Part shown: one piece after another, positions 37,847 to 47,651 of the stretch
How the letters are laid out: the number at the start of each line of letters is the position of its first letter
Position numbering within the stretch: position 1 is the stretch's first letter
Source of the DNA: an uncultured Bacteroidota bacterium
Lineage (GTDB): Bacteria > Bacteroidota > Bacteroidia > Flavobacteriales > Flavobacteriaceae
Assembly (NCBI GenBank): GCA_902544085.1
Contig: CACCAP010000002.1
Coordinates: forward strand, 1-64,000
Direction: 5' to 3'
DNA length: 64,000 bases
Made by a program: the position numbers and the translations under genes
Notes under the pieces: generated by a model
Databases searched by the model: none
The model's input: only the letters and a program-made list of their open reading frames with translations
Told to the model about the DNA's origin: nothing

Positions 37847-38579
37847 AACTATTTTTTTATTAATTCCCTTTTTCATTTTTTCACAAAATGCAAAGGAAAA
37901 TATTGATTCAAAAAAGCTTCTTTTTGATGGCAACACATACTTTGAAAATCAAGAGTTCAATACAGCAGAGTATAATTATAGAAAATCATACTCCAAGGAT
38001 TCATTAAATTCAAGCGCACCTTATAACTTAGGCAATTCATTGTACAAAAATAATCTTAGCTCCCAAGCAAGATTTAGTTATAGTCAATCAATAAAAAAAT
38101 TGAGTGACAAAGAAAGTTTGCACAAAGCATATCATAATTTAGGCAACACATATATGCAGGAAGAAAATTATCAGGGAGCTGTAGATGCATTTAAAAGATC
38201 ATTATTGAACAACCCCAATGATGAAGAAACTAGGTATAATTACGTATTAGCCAAAGAATTATTAAAAAATCAGAAAAACAATAATAAAGATAATAAAGAC
38301 AATAAAGACAATAAAGACAACAAGGACAATAAAGACAACAAGGACAATCAGCAAAACAAGGATGATAAATCTGATCAGCAGAATAAAAACAACGATGATC
38401 AAAAAAACCAATCTGACTCAAAAGAAAAGAAAGAAAAGCAAAAAAAACCTGAAATATCACCACAACAATTGAAAAACATTTTAGAGGCGATGAGTAAGGA
38501 GGAAAAAAAGGTGCAAGAAAAGGTAAACAAGAAAAAAATGAAAGGATCTCCGAAAAAATCAAATAAAAAAGACTGGTAA
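37833..38579 (+). CDS. batC: BatC, TPR protein with an Asn-Lys-Asp repeat tract
   Basis: This 248-residue exported protein has a short signal peptide (NKTIFLLIPFFIFSQ) and about three TPR repeats (residues 30-135, e.g. YNLGNSLYKNNL and YHNLGNTYMQEENYQGA). From about 150 on it turns into a highly charged, disordered region. That region includes seven tandem Asn-Lys-Asp triplets and then Lys/Gln/Asp-rich sequence up to the C-terminal PKKSNKKDW. The start may be the ATG at 37833 or 37836, both inside the end of batB. The stop and the batD start share one base. Confidence 0.92.
   Translation: MMINKTIFLLIPFFIFSQNAKENIDSKKLLFDGNTYFENQEFNTAEYNYRKSYSKDSLNSSAPYNLGNSLYKNNLSSQARFSYSQSIKKLSDKESLHKAYHNLGNTYMQEENYQGAVDAFKRSLLNNPNDEETRYNYVLAKELLKNQKNNNKDNKDNKDNKDNKDNKDNKDNQQNKDDKSDQQNKNNDDQKNQSDSKEKKEKQKKPEISPQQLKNILEAMSKEEKKVQEKVNKKKMKGSPKKSNKKDW
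38283..38345 (+). repeat. 9-bp tandem repeat inside batC encoding (Asn-Lys-Asp)7
   Basis: Seven copies of a nine-base unit close to AATAAAGAC, with AAT/AAC, AAA/AAG and GAT/GAC third-base changes, run without interruption. The frame is kept whatever the copy number, so length changes would only stretch the disordered tail. Confidence 0.9.
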
Positions 38580-40336
38580 TGAAAAAAGTAATTTTAATTA
38601 TCTCCATTCTTTTTACAAACTTGACAATGTCTCAAGTAAAATTTGAGGCCAATGTCAGTAAAGAGTCACTGGGTATCAATGAAAACTTAAGAGTTGATTT
38701 TAAAATGAATAAAGATGGAGATAACTTTACTCCACCTAATTTTTCAGGATTTGAAGTAGTTGGTGGGCCCAATCAATCCGTAAGTAATAGTTGGATTAAT
38801 GGTGTTAGGAGTTTCTCAAAAACTTATACTTATTTCCTAACTCCAATAAAAAGAGGAAGATTTACAATTGGCCAAGCCTCGATCGAAATTGAGGGCGATA
38901 TTTATAAAACTAGCACAGTTGATATTTTAGTAACTGAGGCTGTTAGTTCTTCATTATCACCAAATAATCCAGATACAATTGTAAGTGATGACTTAGAACT
39001 AATTGCAGAGGTTTCAAAACGTTCACCATATCTTAATGAGCCAATTTCTGTTGTATATAAATTACTATTCAGCCCAAAAATAAATGTAACAAATTTAAGT
39101 GAGGTTGATGCCCCAGATTTTAAGAACTTCTGGTCTCAAAATATAAAAATTCCTAGACTTGAAATAAATAGAACATCTCACAATGGAAAGAGTTATAATT
39201 ATGTGACTTGGAAAAAAATGCTTCTATATCCTCAAAAAGCTGGAGATATTGATATTGATCCAATGACACTTGATGTGACAATTGATGTTCCTACAAATAG
39301 GAGAGATTTCTTTGGAAATGTAATTTATTCTCAAACCTCCAATAAGATTTCATCAGAAAAAGTAAAAATTATTACAAAACCTTTGCCTGAAAAAAATAAG
39401 CCTGAAGAATTCAATGGAGCAGTCGGAGATTTCAAAATATTTGCAAAATCAAATAAAAGTGAGTTATCATCAAAGGAATCATTTCAAGTTGAATTAAAAA
39501 TTACGGGTAGTGGAAATCTTAAGCTATTTTCCATTCCTGATCTCGTTGTTCCTTCATCTTTGGAAATGTATGATCCAGAGTTTAATGAAAACGTTAAAGT
39601 TGGACTATCTGGAATGAATGGTTCAATATCAAATACCTATACCATTGTTCCACAATTTCAAGGAAAGTACCCAATACCATCTACTCAGTTTGTTTACTTT
39701 AATCCACGCGAAAAAAAATATATTAAAATTCTAAGTGAAGAATTAGTTGTTAATATTTTAGACGGTCCAACTTCATCAATTACTGCAAACACTAATGATT
39801 CAAGTAACTCAACAAAAAATATTTTAAACTCAAAAGGCCAGTTTAATTTTATCGAACTCGAAACAAATCTTTATGAAATAACAAAAAAACAGTCAATAAT
39901 TGATCAGTATTTTCAATATGTACTAATTTCAATTTTCTTATTTCTTTTATTTTCAGTCTTATCTTTAAAATTAATTTTATTTAAAAAATCTAAATCTATT
40001 GATAATAATAAAATTGCTGATAAACTAGCCGTTAAATCTTTGGAAAATGCAAAAAAATATCTCAACGAAAAAGATCTTTTTTATGAGACATTAGAAAAAT
40101 GCATTAGGGGTTTTCTCATAACAAAATTTGATTTTAAAAACACTGATCTTGTTACTGAAAGTATAAATAAAAAATTATCAAAAATTGGAGTTGATAAAAA
40201 CACAACTGATGATTTGATAAACATACTTAATACATGTCAATATTTTAAATTTACACCAAACTCAGAATTTGATACAACCAACGATTATAATAAATCAGTT
40301 GAAATAATTATGAACCTTCAAAATTTTAAATTATGA
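38579..40336 (+). CDS. batD: BatD, oxygen-tolerance family membrane protein
   Basis: This 585-residue BatD protein has a signal peptide (1-18) and several Ig-like beta domains with the family marks NFSGFEVVGGPNQSVSNSW, YTYFLTPIKRGRFTIGQA and ITGSGNLKLFSIPDL. One membrane helix lies at about 442-463, followed by a cytosolic tail. The start shares a base with the batC stop (TAATG). It overlaps batE by 4 nt. It is presumed to place beta domains in the periplasm next to BatA/BatB. Confidence 0.94.
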   Translation: MKKVILIISILFTNLTMSQVKFEANVSKESLGINENLRVDFKMNKDGDNFTPPNFSGFEVVGGPNQSVSNSWINGVRSFSKTYTYFLTPIKRGRFTIGQASIEIEGDIYKTSTVDILVTEAVSSSLSPNNPDTIVSDDLELIAEVSKRSPYLNEPISVVYKLLFSPKINVTNLSEVDAPDFKNFWSQNIKIPRLEINRTSHNGKSYNYVTWKKMLLYPQKAGDIDIDPMTLDVTIDVPTNRRDFFGNVIYSQTSNKISSEKVKIITKPLPEKNKPEEFNGAVGDFKIFAKSNKSELSSKESFQVELKITGSGNLKLFSIPDLVVPSSLEMYDPEFNENVKVGLSGMNGSISNTYTIVPQFQGKYPIPSTQFVYFNPREKKYIKILSEELVVNILDGPTSSITANTNDSSNSTKNILNSKGQFNFIELETNLYEITKKQSIIDQYFQYVLISIFLFLLFSVLSLKLILFKKSKSIDNNKIADKLAVKSLENAKKYLNEKDLFYETLEKCIRGFLITKFDFKNTDLVTESINKKLSKIGVDKNTTDDLINILNTCQYFKFTPNSEFDTTNDYNKSVEIIMNLQNFKL

Positions 40337-41073
40337 GGCTCCTTTTTTTAATATTATTAATTAACTATTCTTATTCACAAAATAGCGATTTTGATGAAGC
40401 AAATATGCTTTACAATGAAGGTAGATATATTGACGCAATTGATGTTTACAACAAAATACTAGACAGTGGTTTGCATTCAAGTGATTTATATTTTAATATT
40501 GGTAATTCATATTATAAAATTAACGATACTCCCAATGCTATTTTTTATTATGAAAAAGCACTATTGCTTGAACCAGAAAATGAAAGTGTAAAAAATAACT
40601 TAGCATATGCTCAAAATATGTTAATAGATAAAATTGAAACCTTACCTAAAAACCAAATTACCGATCTATTTGATTCAATTTTATCAACTTTTAGTTATGA
40701 GTATTGGCAATTTTTTACAATATTTTTTCAGTTGCTTTTAGTCAGTTTTTTTATATTATTTTTTATTTCAAAAACCTCTCATCGAAAAAGAAAGTTTTTT
40801 ACATATACATGTATTAGTCTTTTCATTTTTATAATCACATTGATTATGTCAATCAATTCCAAGAATAATTATGTCGAGAGTGATCCGGCGATATTATATG
40901 ACAAAGAGGTTTCCTTTAGAAGCGAACCTAACTTAAGATCAGAGGAGATATTTAAATTACATGAAGGCTTAAAGATAAATGTTAAAGAAACTATAAATGA
41001 TTGGACCTTAATTCAACTCTCAAATGGTAGTGAAGGATGGGTTCCTACTGCATCATTCAGAAAGATTAAATAA
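40333..41073 (+). CDS. batE: BatE, TPR and SH3 domain membrane protein
   Basis: This 246-residue protein has a signal peptide (about 1-15), TPR repeats (about 17-100, DLYFNIGNSYYKINDTPNA), two membrane helices (about 129-150 and 158-175) and a C-terminal bacterial SH3 domain (about 185-246, VSFRSEPNLRS and WTLIQLSNGSEGWVP). This architecture defines BatE. It is the last gene of the operon and overlaps the convergent cvpA-like gene by 8 bp. Confidence 0.93.
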   Translation: MRLLFLILLINYSYSQNSDFDEANMLYNEGRYIDAIDVYNKILDSGLHSSDLYFNIGNSYYKINDTPNAIFYYEKALLLEPENESVKNNLAYAQNMLIDKIETLPKNQITDLFDSILSTFSYEYWQFFTIFFQLLLVSFFILFFISKTSHRKRKFFTYTCISLFIFIITLIMSINSKNNYVESDPAILYDKEVSFRSEPNLRSEEIFKLHEGLKINVKETINDWTLIQLSNGSEGWVPTASFRKIK

Positions 41074-41560
41074 AATAATCACCATCAAAATTTTTAATAA
41101 TAGCTTCCCCCAATCTAATCATCAATTGAAACGAATTTGAGGATTCAACATAACCATTTGACAATAATTCAGGATAAATTTGAACAAAGTTTTTATAGAC
41201 AATTGCGATTGTTGTAAAAACAATAATATACTTTACTGCACTGAAAATTCCTCCCATTAATCTATTCAGTACACCAAGTGAAATAAACTTGATTAATTTT
41301 GTTAATCCTTTTCCAAAAACTTTAAATAAAAGTGCTATTAATATAAACAATATTATCAGGCAAATTATATTGAGAATTTTTTTATCAATTTCAATAAAAT
41401 CAATCAATAAATTGGAAAGTGGTTCAGAAAAATTATATGATACAAAGGCAGCAATTAAAAAACCTATAAATGAAGAAATTTCATTAATAAAACCGCTGAA
41501 AAATCCTTTTAAAAATGCATAAAGTAGAACAATGATGATTATAATATCAATAATATTCAA
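41066..41560 (-). CDS. CvpA-family membrane protein
   Basis: This 164-residue protein has four predicted membrane helices. The CvpA signature is visible in the first part (IDIIIIIVLLYAFLKGFFSG and a later VSYNFSEPLSNLL). E. coli CvpA is needed for colicin V production and affects purF expression, but its mechanism is not known, so I give no gene symbol. It is a single gene, divergent from pheS and convergent with batE with an 8-bp overlap. Confidence 0.9.
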   Translation of the reverse strand: MNIIDIIIIIVLLYAFLKGFFSGFINEISSFIGFLIAAFVSYNFSEPLSNLLIDFIEIDKKILNIICLIILFILIALLFKVFGKGLTKLIKFISLGVLNRLMGGIFSAVKYIIVFTTIAIVYKNFVQIYPELLSNGYVESSNSFQLMIRLGEAIIKNFDGDYFI

Positions 41561-41606
41561 AATGAAGATTTTATGTTTACGGTTTTAAAATTAAATTTAA
41601 TTAGAA

Positions 41607-41614
41607 TATTTTAG
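41607..41614 (+). promoter_or_regulatory. Putative -7 box for pheS
   Basis: TATTTTAG matches seven of eight positions of TAnnTTTG and lies 8 nt before the pheS ATG. The short leader and absent -33 element make this weak. Confidence 0.25.
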
Positions 41615-41622
41615 CCAAAGTT

Positions 41623-42639
41623 ATGTTAAAAGAAATTGATAATCATTTATCTGATATAAAAAAAATTTCCATCAAAAGTTCTGATGAGTTAGAGAAATTC
41701 AGAATAAAATATATTTCAAAAAAAGGAATTATTCCGGGTCTTTTTTCTAAACTTAAAGATGTTGATACTGATAAACGAAAAAAGTTTGGCTTTAAGATCA
41801 ATGAATTAAAAATAAAGGTTGGTCAAATAATTGATAAATCAAAATCTGAACTATCATCCTTTTCTAAAAAAGAAAGTATGATTGATTACAGCTTGCCAGC
41901 TGATTTTTTGAAACTAGGATCAAGACACCCTATATCAATTGTGAAAAATAAGATTATAGAAATATTTTCAAAAATTGGATTTGACATTTCTGAGGGTCCC
42001 GAGATTGAAGATGATTGGCATAATTTTACCGCCTTGAACCTGCCGGAGTATCACCCTGCAAGAGATATGCAAGATACATTCTATGTTTCAAAAGATCCTG
42101 ATTATTTGTTGAGAACACATACTTCCTCAGTCCAAATCAGACATATGGAAAACAATGAACCACCAATTAGAACTATTTCACCTGGAAGAGTTTATAGAAA
42201 TGAAGATATTTCAGCAAGATCTCATTGTTTTTTTCATCAAATTGAAGGATTGTATGTTGATGAAAATGTTTCATTTGTTGATTTAAAGCAAACCTTATTA
42301 CATTTCACAAAGGAATTATTTGGTAAAAGTAAAATAAGACTAAGACCATCGTATTTTCCTTTTACAGAGCCTAGTGCAGAACTTGATATTTATTGGGGTC
42401 TAAATTCTGAGGCCGACCATAGAATTACAAAAGGTACAGGTTGGCTGGAGATTCTAGGCTGTGGAATGGTTGACCCAAATGTTTTGGAAAATTGTAAAAT
42501 TGATCCCAAAAAGTTTTCCGGTTATGCATTTGGTATGGGTATCGAAAGAATTACAATGTTATTGTATCAAATTGAGGATATTAGAACATTTTATGAAAAC
42601 GATGTTCGATTTTTACAACAATTTAAATCCTCAATATAG
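41623..42639 (+). CDS. pheS: Phenylalanine--tRNA ligase alpha subunit
   Basis: This 338-residue class II synthetase subunit forms an alpha2-beta2 enzyme with PheT, which is not in this window. The N-terminal coiled coil (about 1-90) binds tRNA. The catalytic domain shows [15 protein letters not shown], motif 2 [18 protein letters not shown] and motif 3 [15 protein letters not shown]. The length is normal. It overlaps the convergent gpsA by 9 bp. Confidence 0.97.
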   Translation: MLKEIDNHLSDIKKISIKSSDELEKFRIKYISKKGIIPGLFSKLKDVDTDKRKKFGFKINELKIKVGQIIDKSKSELSSFSKKESMIDYSLPADFLKLGSRHPISIVKNKIIEIFSKIGFDISEGPEIEDDWHNFTALNLPEYHPARDMQDTFYVSKDPDYLLRTHTSSVQIRHMENNEPPIRTISPGRVYRNEDISARSHCFFHQIEGLYVDENVSFVDLKQTLLHFTKELFGKSKIRLRPSYFPFTEPSAELDIYWGLNSEADHRITKGTGWLEILGCGMVDPNVLENCKIDPKKFSGYAFGMGIERITMLLYQIEDIRTFYENDVRFLQQFKSSI

Positions 42640-43623
42640 ATTTTTTGACAGCTCTTTCATTTGTCTGCTAGCACTTTTGTTTTCAAATAATATTTTATAG
42701 CAGAAATCAATAATTAAAAATTTTGTAGATAATTTTTTTGAAAGCATGAAAGCATTTTTAGTTGCGTAATAACCTTCAACGATCATATTCATTTCAGCTT
42801 TTGCAGATTTAATGGAATATCCTTTACCAATCATATTTCCAAATGTTCTATTTCTACTAAAAGATGAGTATGTAGTAACTAACAAATCACCAAGATATGC
42901 AGACTGATTAATTTTTCTATTTGTTTTGTGAACATCTTTTATAAAATCACTCATCTCTTTTGAGCAATGGCTAATTAATACACTTAGAAAGTTATCTCCG
43001 TACCCCAAACCGTGTGCAATACCCACCATTATTGAATAAATGTTTTTTAAACTTGAACTGTATTCGATACCGATCATATCATTAGAAACCGTAGAAATAA
43101 TATATTTTGTCTTTAAAAGGTCAGAAATATATTTTCCAAGTTTTGAGTTTTTCGTTCCAACAGTCAAATATGTGAGTTTCTCTTGTGCAACTTCTTCTGC
43201 ATGGCTTGGACCACTAATTATTGCTAAGTTTTTCTTTGGAATATTATATTCTTGATTCAAATGTTCACTGATGGTCAAAAATGACTCAGGAATTATTCCT
43301 TTTGATGCAGACACTAAAAATTTATTTGAAAGCAATTTTTTTGATGAAATCAGTGATGATTCAATAAAGGGAGATGGGATAGCAATTATGATTATATCGC
43401 TATCATGAATGATTTCATTAATTTCTGATGATATGTTAAGCTTATTTAAATTTAAATCTATATAACTTAAATACTTAGGATTCTTTTTATCTGTTTTTAT
43501 CTGTTCGATTACATCTGAATTCCTTATGTACCAGTTTATATTTGATGTATTTTCTGAAAGTATTTTTACAAGAGCTGTTGCCCAGCTCCCGGATCCCAAA
43601 ACACCAATACTTTTCTTCTTCAT
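42631..43623 (-). CDS. gpsA: Glycerol-3-phosphate dehydrogenase [NAD(P)+]
   Basis: This 330-residue cytosolic enzyme reduces dihydroxyacetone phosphate to sn-glycerol-3-phosphate for phospholipids. The Rossmann motif [16 protein letters not shown] lies at the N-terminus. The motif [16 protein letters not shown] and the catalytic Lys region [19 protein letters not shown] are present. It ends in a 9-bp overlap with pheS and lies downstream of a strong hairpin that separates it from the ABC ATPase pair. Confidence 0.96.
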   Translation of the reverse strand: MKKKSIGVLGSGSWATALVKILSENTSNINWYIRNSDVIEQIKTDKKNPKYLSYIDLNLNKLNISSEINEIIHDSDIIIIAIPSPFIESSLISSKKLLSNKFLVSASKGIIPESFLTISEHLNQEYNIPKKNLAIISGPSHAEEVAQEKLTYLTVGTKNSKLGKYISDLLKTKYIISTVSNDMIGIEYSSSLKNIYSIMVGIAHGLGYGDNFLSVLISHCSKEMSDFIKDVHKTNRKINQSAYLGDLLVTTYSSFSRNRTFGNMIGKGYSIKSAKAEMNMIVEGYYATKNAFMLSKKLSTKFLIIDFCYKILFENKSASRQMKELSKNLY

Positions 43624-43696
43624 TTTAACAGATTTTTAATAAATCAAGGCTCAAAAATAAGTTAATTTTAATTATTAATTTTTTCATAATTATTAT

Positions 43697-43730
43697 AAAA
43701 GCATTCATTCGTGAATGCTTTTCTTTTTTT
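43697..43730. terminator. Hairpin terminator with TTCG tetraloop
   Basis: An 11-bp perfect stem (AAAAGCATTCA and its complement) closes a TTCG loop. It is followed on the plus strand by C and at least eight T. On the minus strand the stem itself ends in TTTT. It separates the 113-residue membrane protein gene, which it touches, from gpsA. The minus strand is the functional direction by gene layout, although the better T tract is on the plus strand. Confidence 0.85.
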
Positions 43731-44071
43731 TACGTAGTACTAAACAAAGAACATATTAGTGCAACGCCAAAAAAAATAAAAAGTCTAAAGAATTTTCTCT
43801 CTTTCTTCAATTGTTCATTGTGAGTAATTAGGCCCAAAATTGAAGCAATCAATCCAATAACCAAAGCTGTGGATAGCATTTCATTTTTTATTGCATTTAA
43901 AATCAAATCAATACCATAAAAAATTACGCTGAAAATGGTAATCCTAAAAACAAATAAACTATACTCACTTTTTCTTATGTATTTAATCAATGACAAAAAG
44001 CATAGACAGATTAAGATTAAAATTGATAAAAAATGAAAAAAAGGTTCGACAAGAGAAAACGGCAAATTCAT
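43730..44071 (-). CDS. Small hypothetical membrane protein
   Basis: This 113-residue protein has three or four membrane helices (about 10-27, 40-58, 66-83 and 93-110) joined by short charged loops such as NEQLKKERKFF. I do not recognise a family. It starts immediately after the stop of the dual ABC ATPase gene with no gap, so it is co-transcribed and may act with it. It is too small to be an oligopeptide permease. The stop codon overlaps the terminator tract. Confidence 0.7.
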   Translation of the reverse strand: MNLPFSLVEPFFHFLSILILICLCFLSLIKYIRKSEYSLFVFRITIFSVIFYGIDLILNAIKNEMLSTALVIGLIASILGLITHNEQLKKERKFFRLFIFFGVALICSLFSTT

Positions 44072-45589
44072 TTAAAAAGATGATTGAATGAGTTTTTTTA
44101 CATATTCATTTTTGGATTTAAATAGATCTGATTGCAACTTATTTTCAATAATCCTACCACTTTTAAGAACAATAATTTTATCACATATTGATTTCACAAC
44201 AGATAAATTATGTGAAATAAAAATCATTGAAAAATTTAAATTTTTTTTCAACTCAACTAGTAATTCCAAAATTGAAAATCTCGTTGAATTATCAAGGGCT
44301 GAAACACACTCATCACAAATTAAAATTTTGGGTCTTAGTGATATTGCAGCGGCTATCACTACTCTTTGTCTCTCACCACCCGAGAGTTGTCTTGGAAACT
44401 TATTTAATAAACTTTCATCTAATTTTACCATTGATAAATATTCTTTTGCTAAACTCATTGACTCAATATTTGAGTGATTAAAATGGAATTTTAAAATTTG
44501 TTGAATATGACTGATAACTTTAATTTTAGGATCGAGCGATGAATAGGGATCCTGAAAAATTAACTGAATTTCCTTACTAAGAAATTTCCTACCATAGCTT
44601 TTTATGTTTACACCCTTATATTTTATTAAACCAATGTAATTATCATAAAAACCGATTATACATTTGGAAATTGAGCTTTTACCAGAGCCAGACTCTCCAA
44701 TAATTCCAATCGACTCCCTTTCATTTAAAATAAAATTAATTTCATTTAAAATTTTGCTTGAACCCAATTCTAAATGAATATTTTCACAGCACAGAATTTC
44801 TTTATTTTTTTTACTTTTAGAACTTGGAAATTTTATTTTAGAACTACTTATCAAATTTTTACCATAGTCAGTTTTTGGATTCTTGAAGAATGATTTTGTT
44901 GAACCAGCTTCACAAATCTCCCCGTTTTTTATAACCATTATTCTTTCAGAAATATTTTTTATAAGATTTAGATTATGTGTTACAATTATTAGGCTTGAGT
45001 TAAGTTCAGATTTTATTTTAACTATAAGGTTAATAATCTCTTTTTTTATAATTGTGTCTAGTGAAGATGTAGCCTCATCAGCTATTAAAATTTTTGGCTT
45101 TTTTGCTAATGCCATTGCAATCATGACTCTTTGCTGCTGACCCCCACTTAGTTCGTGAGGATATTTGTTTAAAGATTTTTCTGGATCATCTATCATAACC
45201 TTTCTGAGTAGATTCAGAGCTTCTTCCAATTTATCTTTATTACCAACAATAGACTCCATGATCTGAGCCCCACATTTCATAGATGGATTTAAGTAACTTG
45301 CTGGATCTTGAAAAATAATTGCAATTTCACTTTTTTTTGCTTTGGAATTTTCTCCCTTTTCTGTTTCAATTAAGTAAGGATTGAACACAATTTTTCCTTT
45401 TTGTTTCAAACCTTTGTATTTGATTAAATCAATCAAGGAGAGTGCAGTTAGTGATTTTCCACTCCCAGACTCCCCAATAATTCCTAAAATTTCATTTGGC
45501 ATAACTTTGAATGATAAGTCACGAATCAAATAATTATTATTTGAAGATATTTTTAAATTTTTTACCTCAACAATTGGTTTTTTACTCAT
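44072..45589 (-). CDS. Dual-domain ABC transporter ATPase (OppD-OppF fusion type)
   Basis: This 505-residue protein has two complete ABC ATPase domains of the dipeptide/oligopeptide/nickel family (about 1-250 and 265-505). Each has Walker A GESGSGKS, a signature (LSGGQQQRVMIAMAL, then LSGGERQRVVIAAA), and Walker B with IADEATSSLD or ICDECVSALD. In the second, Cys replaces the usual Ala/Pro and the catalytic Glu is kept. No permease or binding protein is encoded nearby, so its membrane partners must lie elsewhere. A 113-residue membrane protein follows directly. Confidence 0.93.
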   Translation of the reverse strand: MSKKPIVEVKNLKISSNNNYLIRDLSFKVMPNEILGIIGESGSGKSLTALSLIDLIKYKGLKQKGKIVFNPYLIETEKGENSKAKKSEIAIIFQDPASYLNPSMKCGAQIMESIVGNKDKLEEALNLLRKVMIDDPEKSLNKYPHELSGGQQQRVMIAMALAKKPKILIADEATSSLDTIIKKEIINLIVKIKSELNSSLIIVTHNLNLIKNISERIMVIKNGEICEAGSTKSFFKNPKTDYGKNLISSSKIKFPSSKSKKNKEILCCENIHLELGSSKILNEINFILNERESIGIIGESGSGKSSISKCIIGFYDNYIGLIKYKGVNIKSYGRKFLSKEIQLIFQDPYSSLDPKIKVISHIQQILKFHFNHSNIESMSLAKEYLSMVKLDESLLNKFPRQLSGGERQRVVIAAAISLRPKILICDECVSALDNSTRFSILELLVELKKNLNFSMIFISHNLSVVKSICDKIIVLKSGRIIENKLQSDLFKSKNEYVKKLIQSSF

Positions 45590-45668
45590 TTTAAGAGATA
45601 TTAAAGTATAGAATCTTAATTAAAGTATCAAAAATAAAATAATAGAAAGGAACAATTATTGTTTCTTG

Positions 45669-45676
45669 TAAATTTG
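45669..45676 (+). promoter_or_regulatory. Putative -7 box for the sensor kinase gene
   Basis: TAAATTTG is a perfect match to TAnnTTTG, 12 nt before the histidine kinase ATG. A clear TTG at the normal -33 spacing is not seen. Confidence 0.4.
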
Positions 45677-45688
45677 AATAAATAATTA

Positions 45689-47188
45689 ATGAAACCACCA
45701 AAGTTGTTTTTGAGAACAAGAATTTTTCTGTCTATGATTTTTCTTGTTTTGATTTCTTTTCTATTGACTGGTATTGTGACTAATTATCAAATTCGGGAAA
45801 GTTCTGACTATTACCATGGTTTGAGATTGGAAAGAAAAGAAGCCCAAATCCAAAGAGCACTTAGGAGTTTACTTGAAGAAAGATCATTACTAGAAGATAA
45901 TCAATTGTCTTTTTTATTTAATCAGAGACCAGAACAAAATATTAGCATCAATACAGTTCTTGATTCAATCTTAACAAATGAAATTATTAAGATTTCCGAA
46001 ATTCAAAATATAAACTTTACACTTTACGACATTGATGGTTCCCTAATTGGATCGACCGTTAGTGATGAAGAAACAGAGTCATTATCAAATCAAGTTTTAA
46101 CTGATTTGGAAGCGAGTGAAGATTCAAAAATTGTGATTACAAAAAGCGGTGACGAAACCTTATTAAGATCCTCATTTTCATATATTTTTAATATCAATGA
46201 AAAACCAATCTGGATTCTTAATTTCCCTTACATTGATGACGATAGACTAAATACTTACGAGATTAATTCCTACATCTTAAATTTGGTTCAGGTTTATTTT
46301 TTACTTTTTGTCCTAGCTATCATGATATCCTACTTGGTCTCAAGCTATATCACCAACCCCATTTCTGCTTTGATTTTTAAGATGAAGCAAATGAGACTTG
46401 ATAAAATAAATAAAAAAATTGACCTTAACGTTAATAGTAAAGAAATGTATTCGTTGGTTAATTCATATAATAATATGGTTACCCAAATAGATAATAATGT
46501 AAAAAAATTATCAAAATCGCAGAGAGAGTTAGCATGGAGAGAAATGGCCAAGCAGGTTGCTCATGAAATAAAAAACCCATTAACCCCAATGAAGCTAAGC
46601 GTTCAAAACTTTAAATTAAAATTTGACCCTAATGATCCAAAAATGTTAAGTAAGGTGAATGAGTTTAGCAAAACAATTATTCAACAAATTGATGTATTAA
46701 GTTCTATTTCAACCGCTTTTTCAAATTTTGCTGATTTACCAACTCAAAAAAATGAAAAAATAGATTTAGTTAAAACCATCAAGTTGGCCCTTGATATATT
46801 TAATGATAAAAATATTCTTTATGAAACTAAAGATCAGGTCATAGAGGTTATAATCGACAGAACAAGTTTGATAAGAATCATAACAAATCTTGTGAAAAAC
46901 TCTATTCAAGCAACAAAATCCGTAGAAACACCCTTGATTAAAGTTTCTGTATACCAGAATGATAAAAATGCAATTATCGATGTAAGTGATAATGGAGAAG
47001 GTATACCATCAAATTTAAAAGCAAAAATTTTTGAGCCCCGCTTTACAACTAAGTCTAAAGGTATGGGCCTAGGGCTTAGCATAATTAATAACTTGGTGAC
47101 GGGTCACTCTGGTAAAATCACATTTACTTCAAAAAAGGGAAAAACAAATTTTAGAATTTCTTTTCCAAAAATTAAGAAAATAAATTAG
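45689..47188 (+). CDS. Sensor histidine kinase, NtrY-like, without linked regulator
   Basis: This 499-residue inner-membrane kinase has helices at about 12-31 and 199-220, enclosing a periplasmic sensor domain of about 165 residues. A HAMP linker follows (221-270), then the HisKA motif KQVAHEIKNPLTPMKL with the phosphoacceptor His292. The HATPase domain has ITNLVKNSIQATKS (N box), DNGEGIP (G1) and KGMGLGLSI (G2). No response regulator is next to it, so it is an orphan by location. The end overlaps the convergent bacilliredoxin gene by 4 bp. Confidence 0.94.
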   Translation: MKPPKLFLRTRIFLSMIFLVLISFLLTGIVTNYQIRESSDYYHGLRLERKEAQIQRALRSLLEERSLLEDNQLSFLFNQRPEQNISINTVLDSILTNEIIKISEIQNINFTLYDIDGSLIGSTVSDEETESLSNQVLTDLEASEDSKIVITKSGDETLLRSSFSYIFNINEKPIWILNFPYIDDDRLNTYEINSYILNLVQVYFLLFVLAIMISYLVSSYITNPISALIFKMKQMRLDKINKKIDLNVNSKEMYSLVNSYNNMVTQIDNNVKKLSKSQRELAWREMAKQVAHEIKNPLTPMKLSVQNFKLKFDPNDPKMLSKVNEFSKTIIQQIDVLSSISTAFSNFADLPTQKNEKIDLVKTIKLALDIFNDKNILYETKDQVIEVIIDRTSLIRIITNLVKNSIQATKSVETPLIKVSVYQNDKNAIIDVSDNGEGIPSNLKAKIFEPRFTTKSKGMGLGLSIINNLVTGHSGKITFTSKKGKTNFRISFPKIKKIN

Positions 47189-47592
47189 CAGTATTCGTTG
47201 TAAGCTTCCTTAAGATTCTCTGAAATAATCTCTGCATTTCTGCCCTCGATATGGTGTCTTTCGAGCATGTGAACGATTTCACCGTCTTTAAATATAGCCA
47301 TGCAAGGTGAGGATGGGGGGAAAGGAAACATCAGCTCTCGTGCATTATTTGTGGCGACCTTATCTACACCTGCAAACGATGTTAATAGCTGATCTGGTTT
47401 CTTTTCATTTTCGAGTGACTTTATAACACCGGGTCTGGCGTTTGCTGCAGCGCAACCACAAATTGAATTTATAACAATTAGAGTGGTGCCTTTCTTAACC
47501 AAGTTTTCAATATCATCGTCTGAATTCAATTGAACAAAACCTTTTGAGGTTAGCTCTGACTTCATTGGATTTACAATTTCTGGTGGATACAT
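47185..47592 (-). CDS. BrxA/BrxB-family bacilliredoxin
   Basis: This 135-residue thioredoxin-fold protein carries the CGC motif of bacilliredoxins (Cys45-Gly-Cys47 in SICGCAAANARPG), with FPFPPSSPCMAIFKDGE later. In Bacillus these proteins remove bacillithiol from mixed disulphides. The family also occurs widely in Bacteroidetes, some of which make bacillithiol. The C-terminus ends in Tyr-Cys. Whether this organism makes bacillithiol cannot be told here. Confidence 0.92.
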   Translation of the reverse strand: MYPPEIVNPMKSELTSKGFVQLNSDDDIENLVKKGTTLIVINSICGCAAANARPGVIKSLENEKKPDQLLTSFAGVDKVATNNARELMFPFPPSSPCMAIFKDGEIVHMLERHHIEGRNAEIISENLKEAYNEYC

Positions 47593-47651
47593 ATTTTTTC
47601 AAATATACTAAACAAGATATATACCACATTTGTAAATTTGATTTTAATTTT

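Noticed and set aside
38283-38345. Short regular repeats as a CRISPR array
   Set aside because: The nine-base units are contiguous, in frame and code for Asn-Lys-Asp; there are no spacers and no cas genes.
44088-44481. Open frames on the plus strand within the dual ABC ATPase gene
   Set aside because: They are antisense to conserved Walker and signature motifs and have no recognisable protein features.
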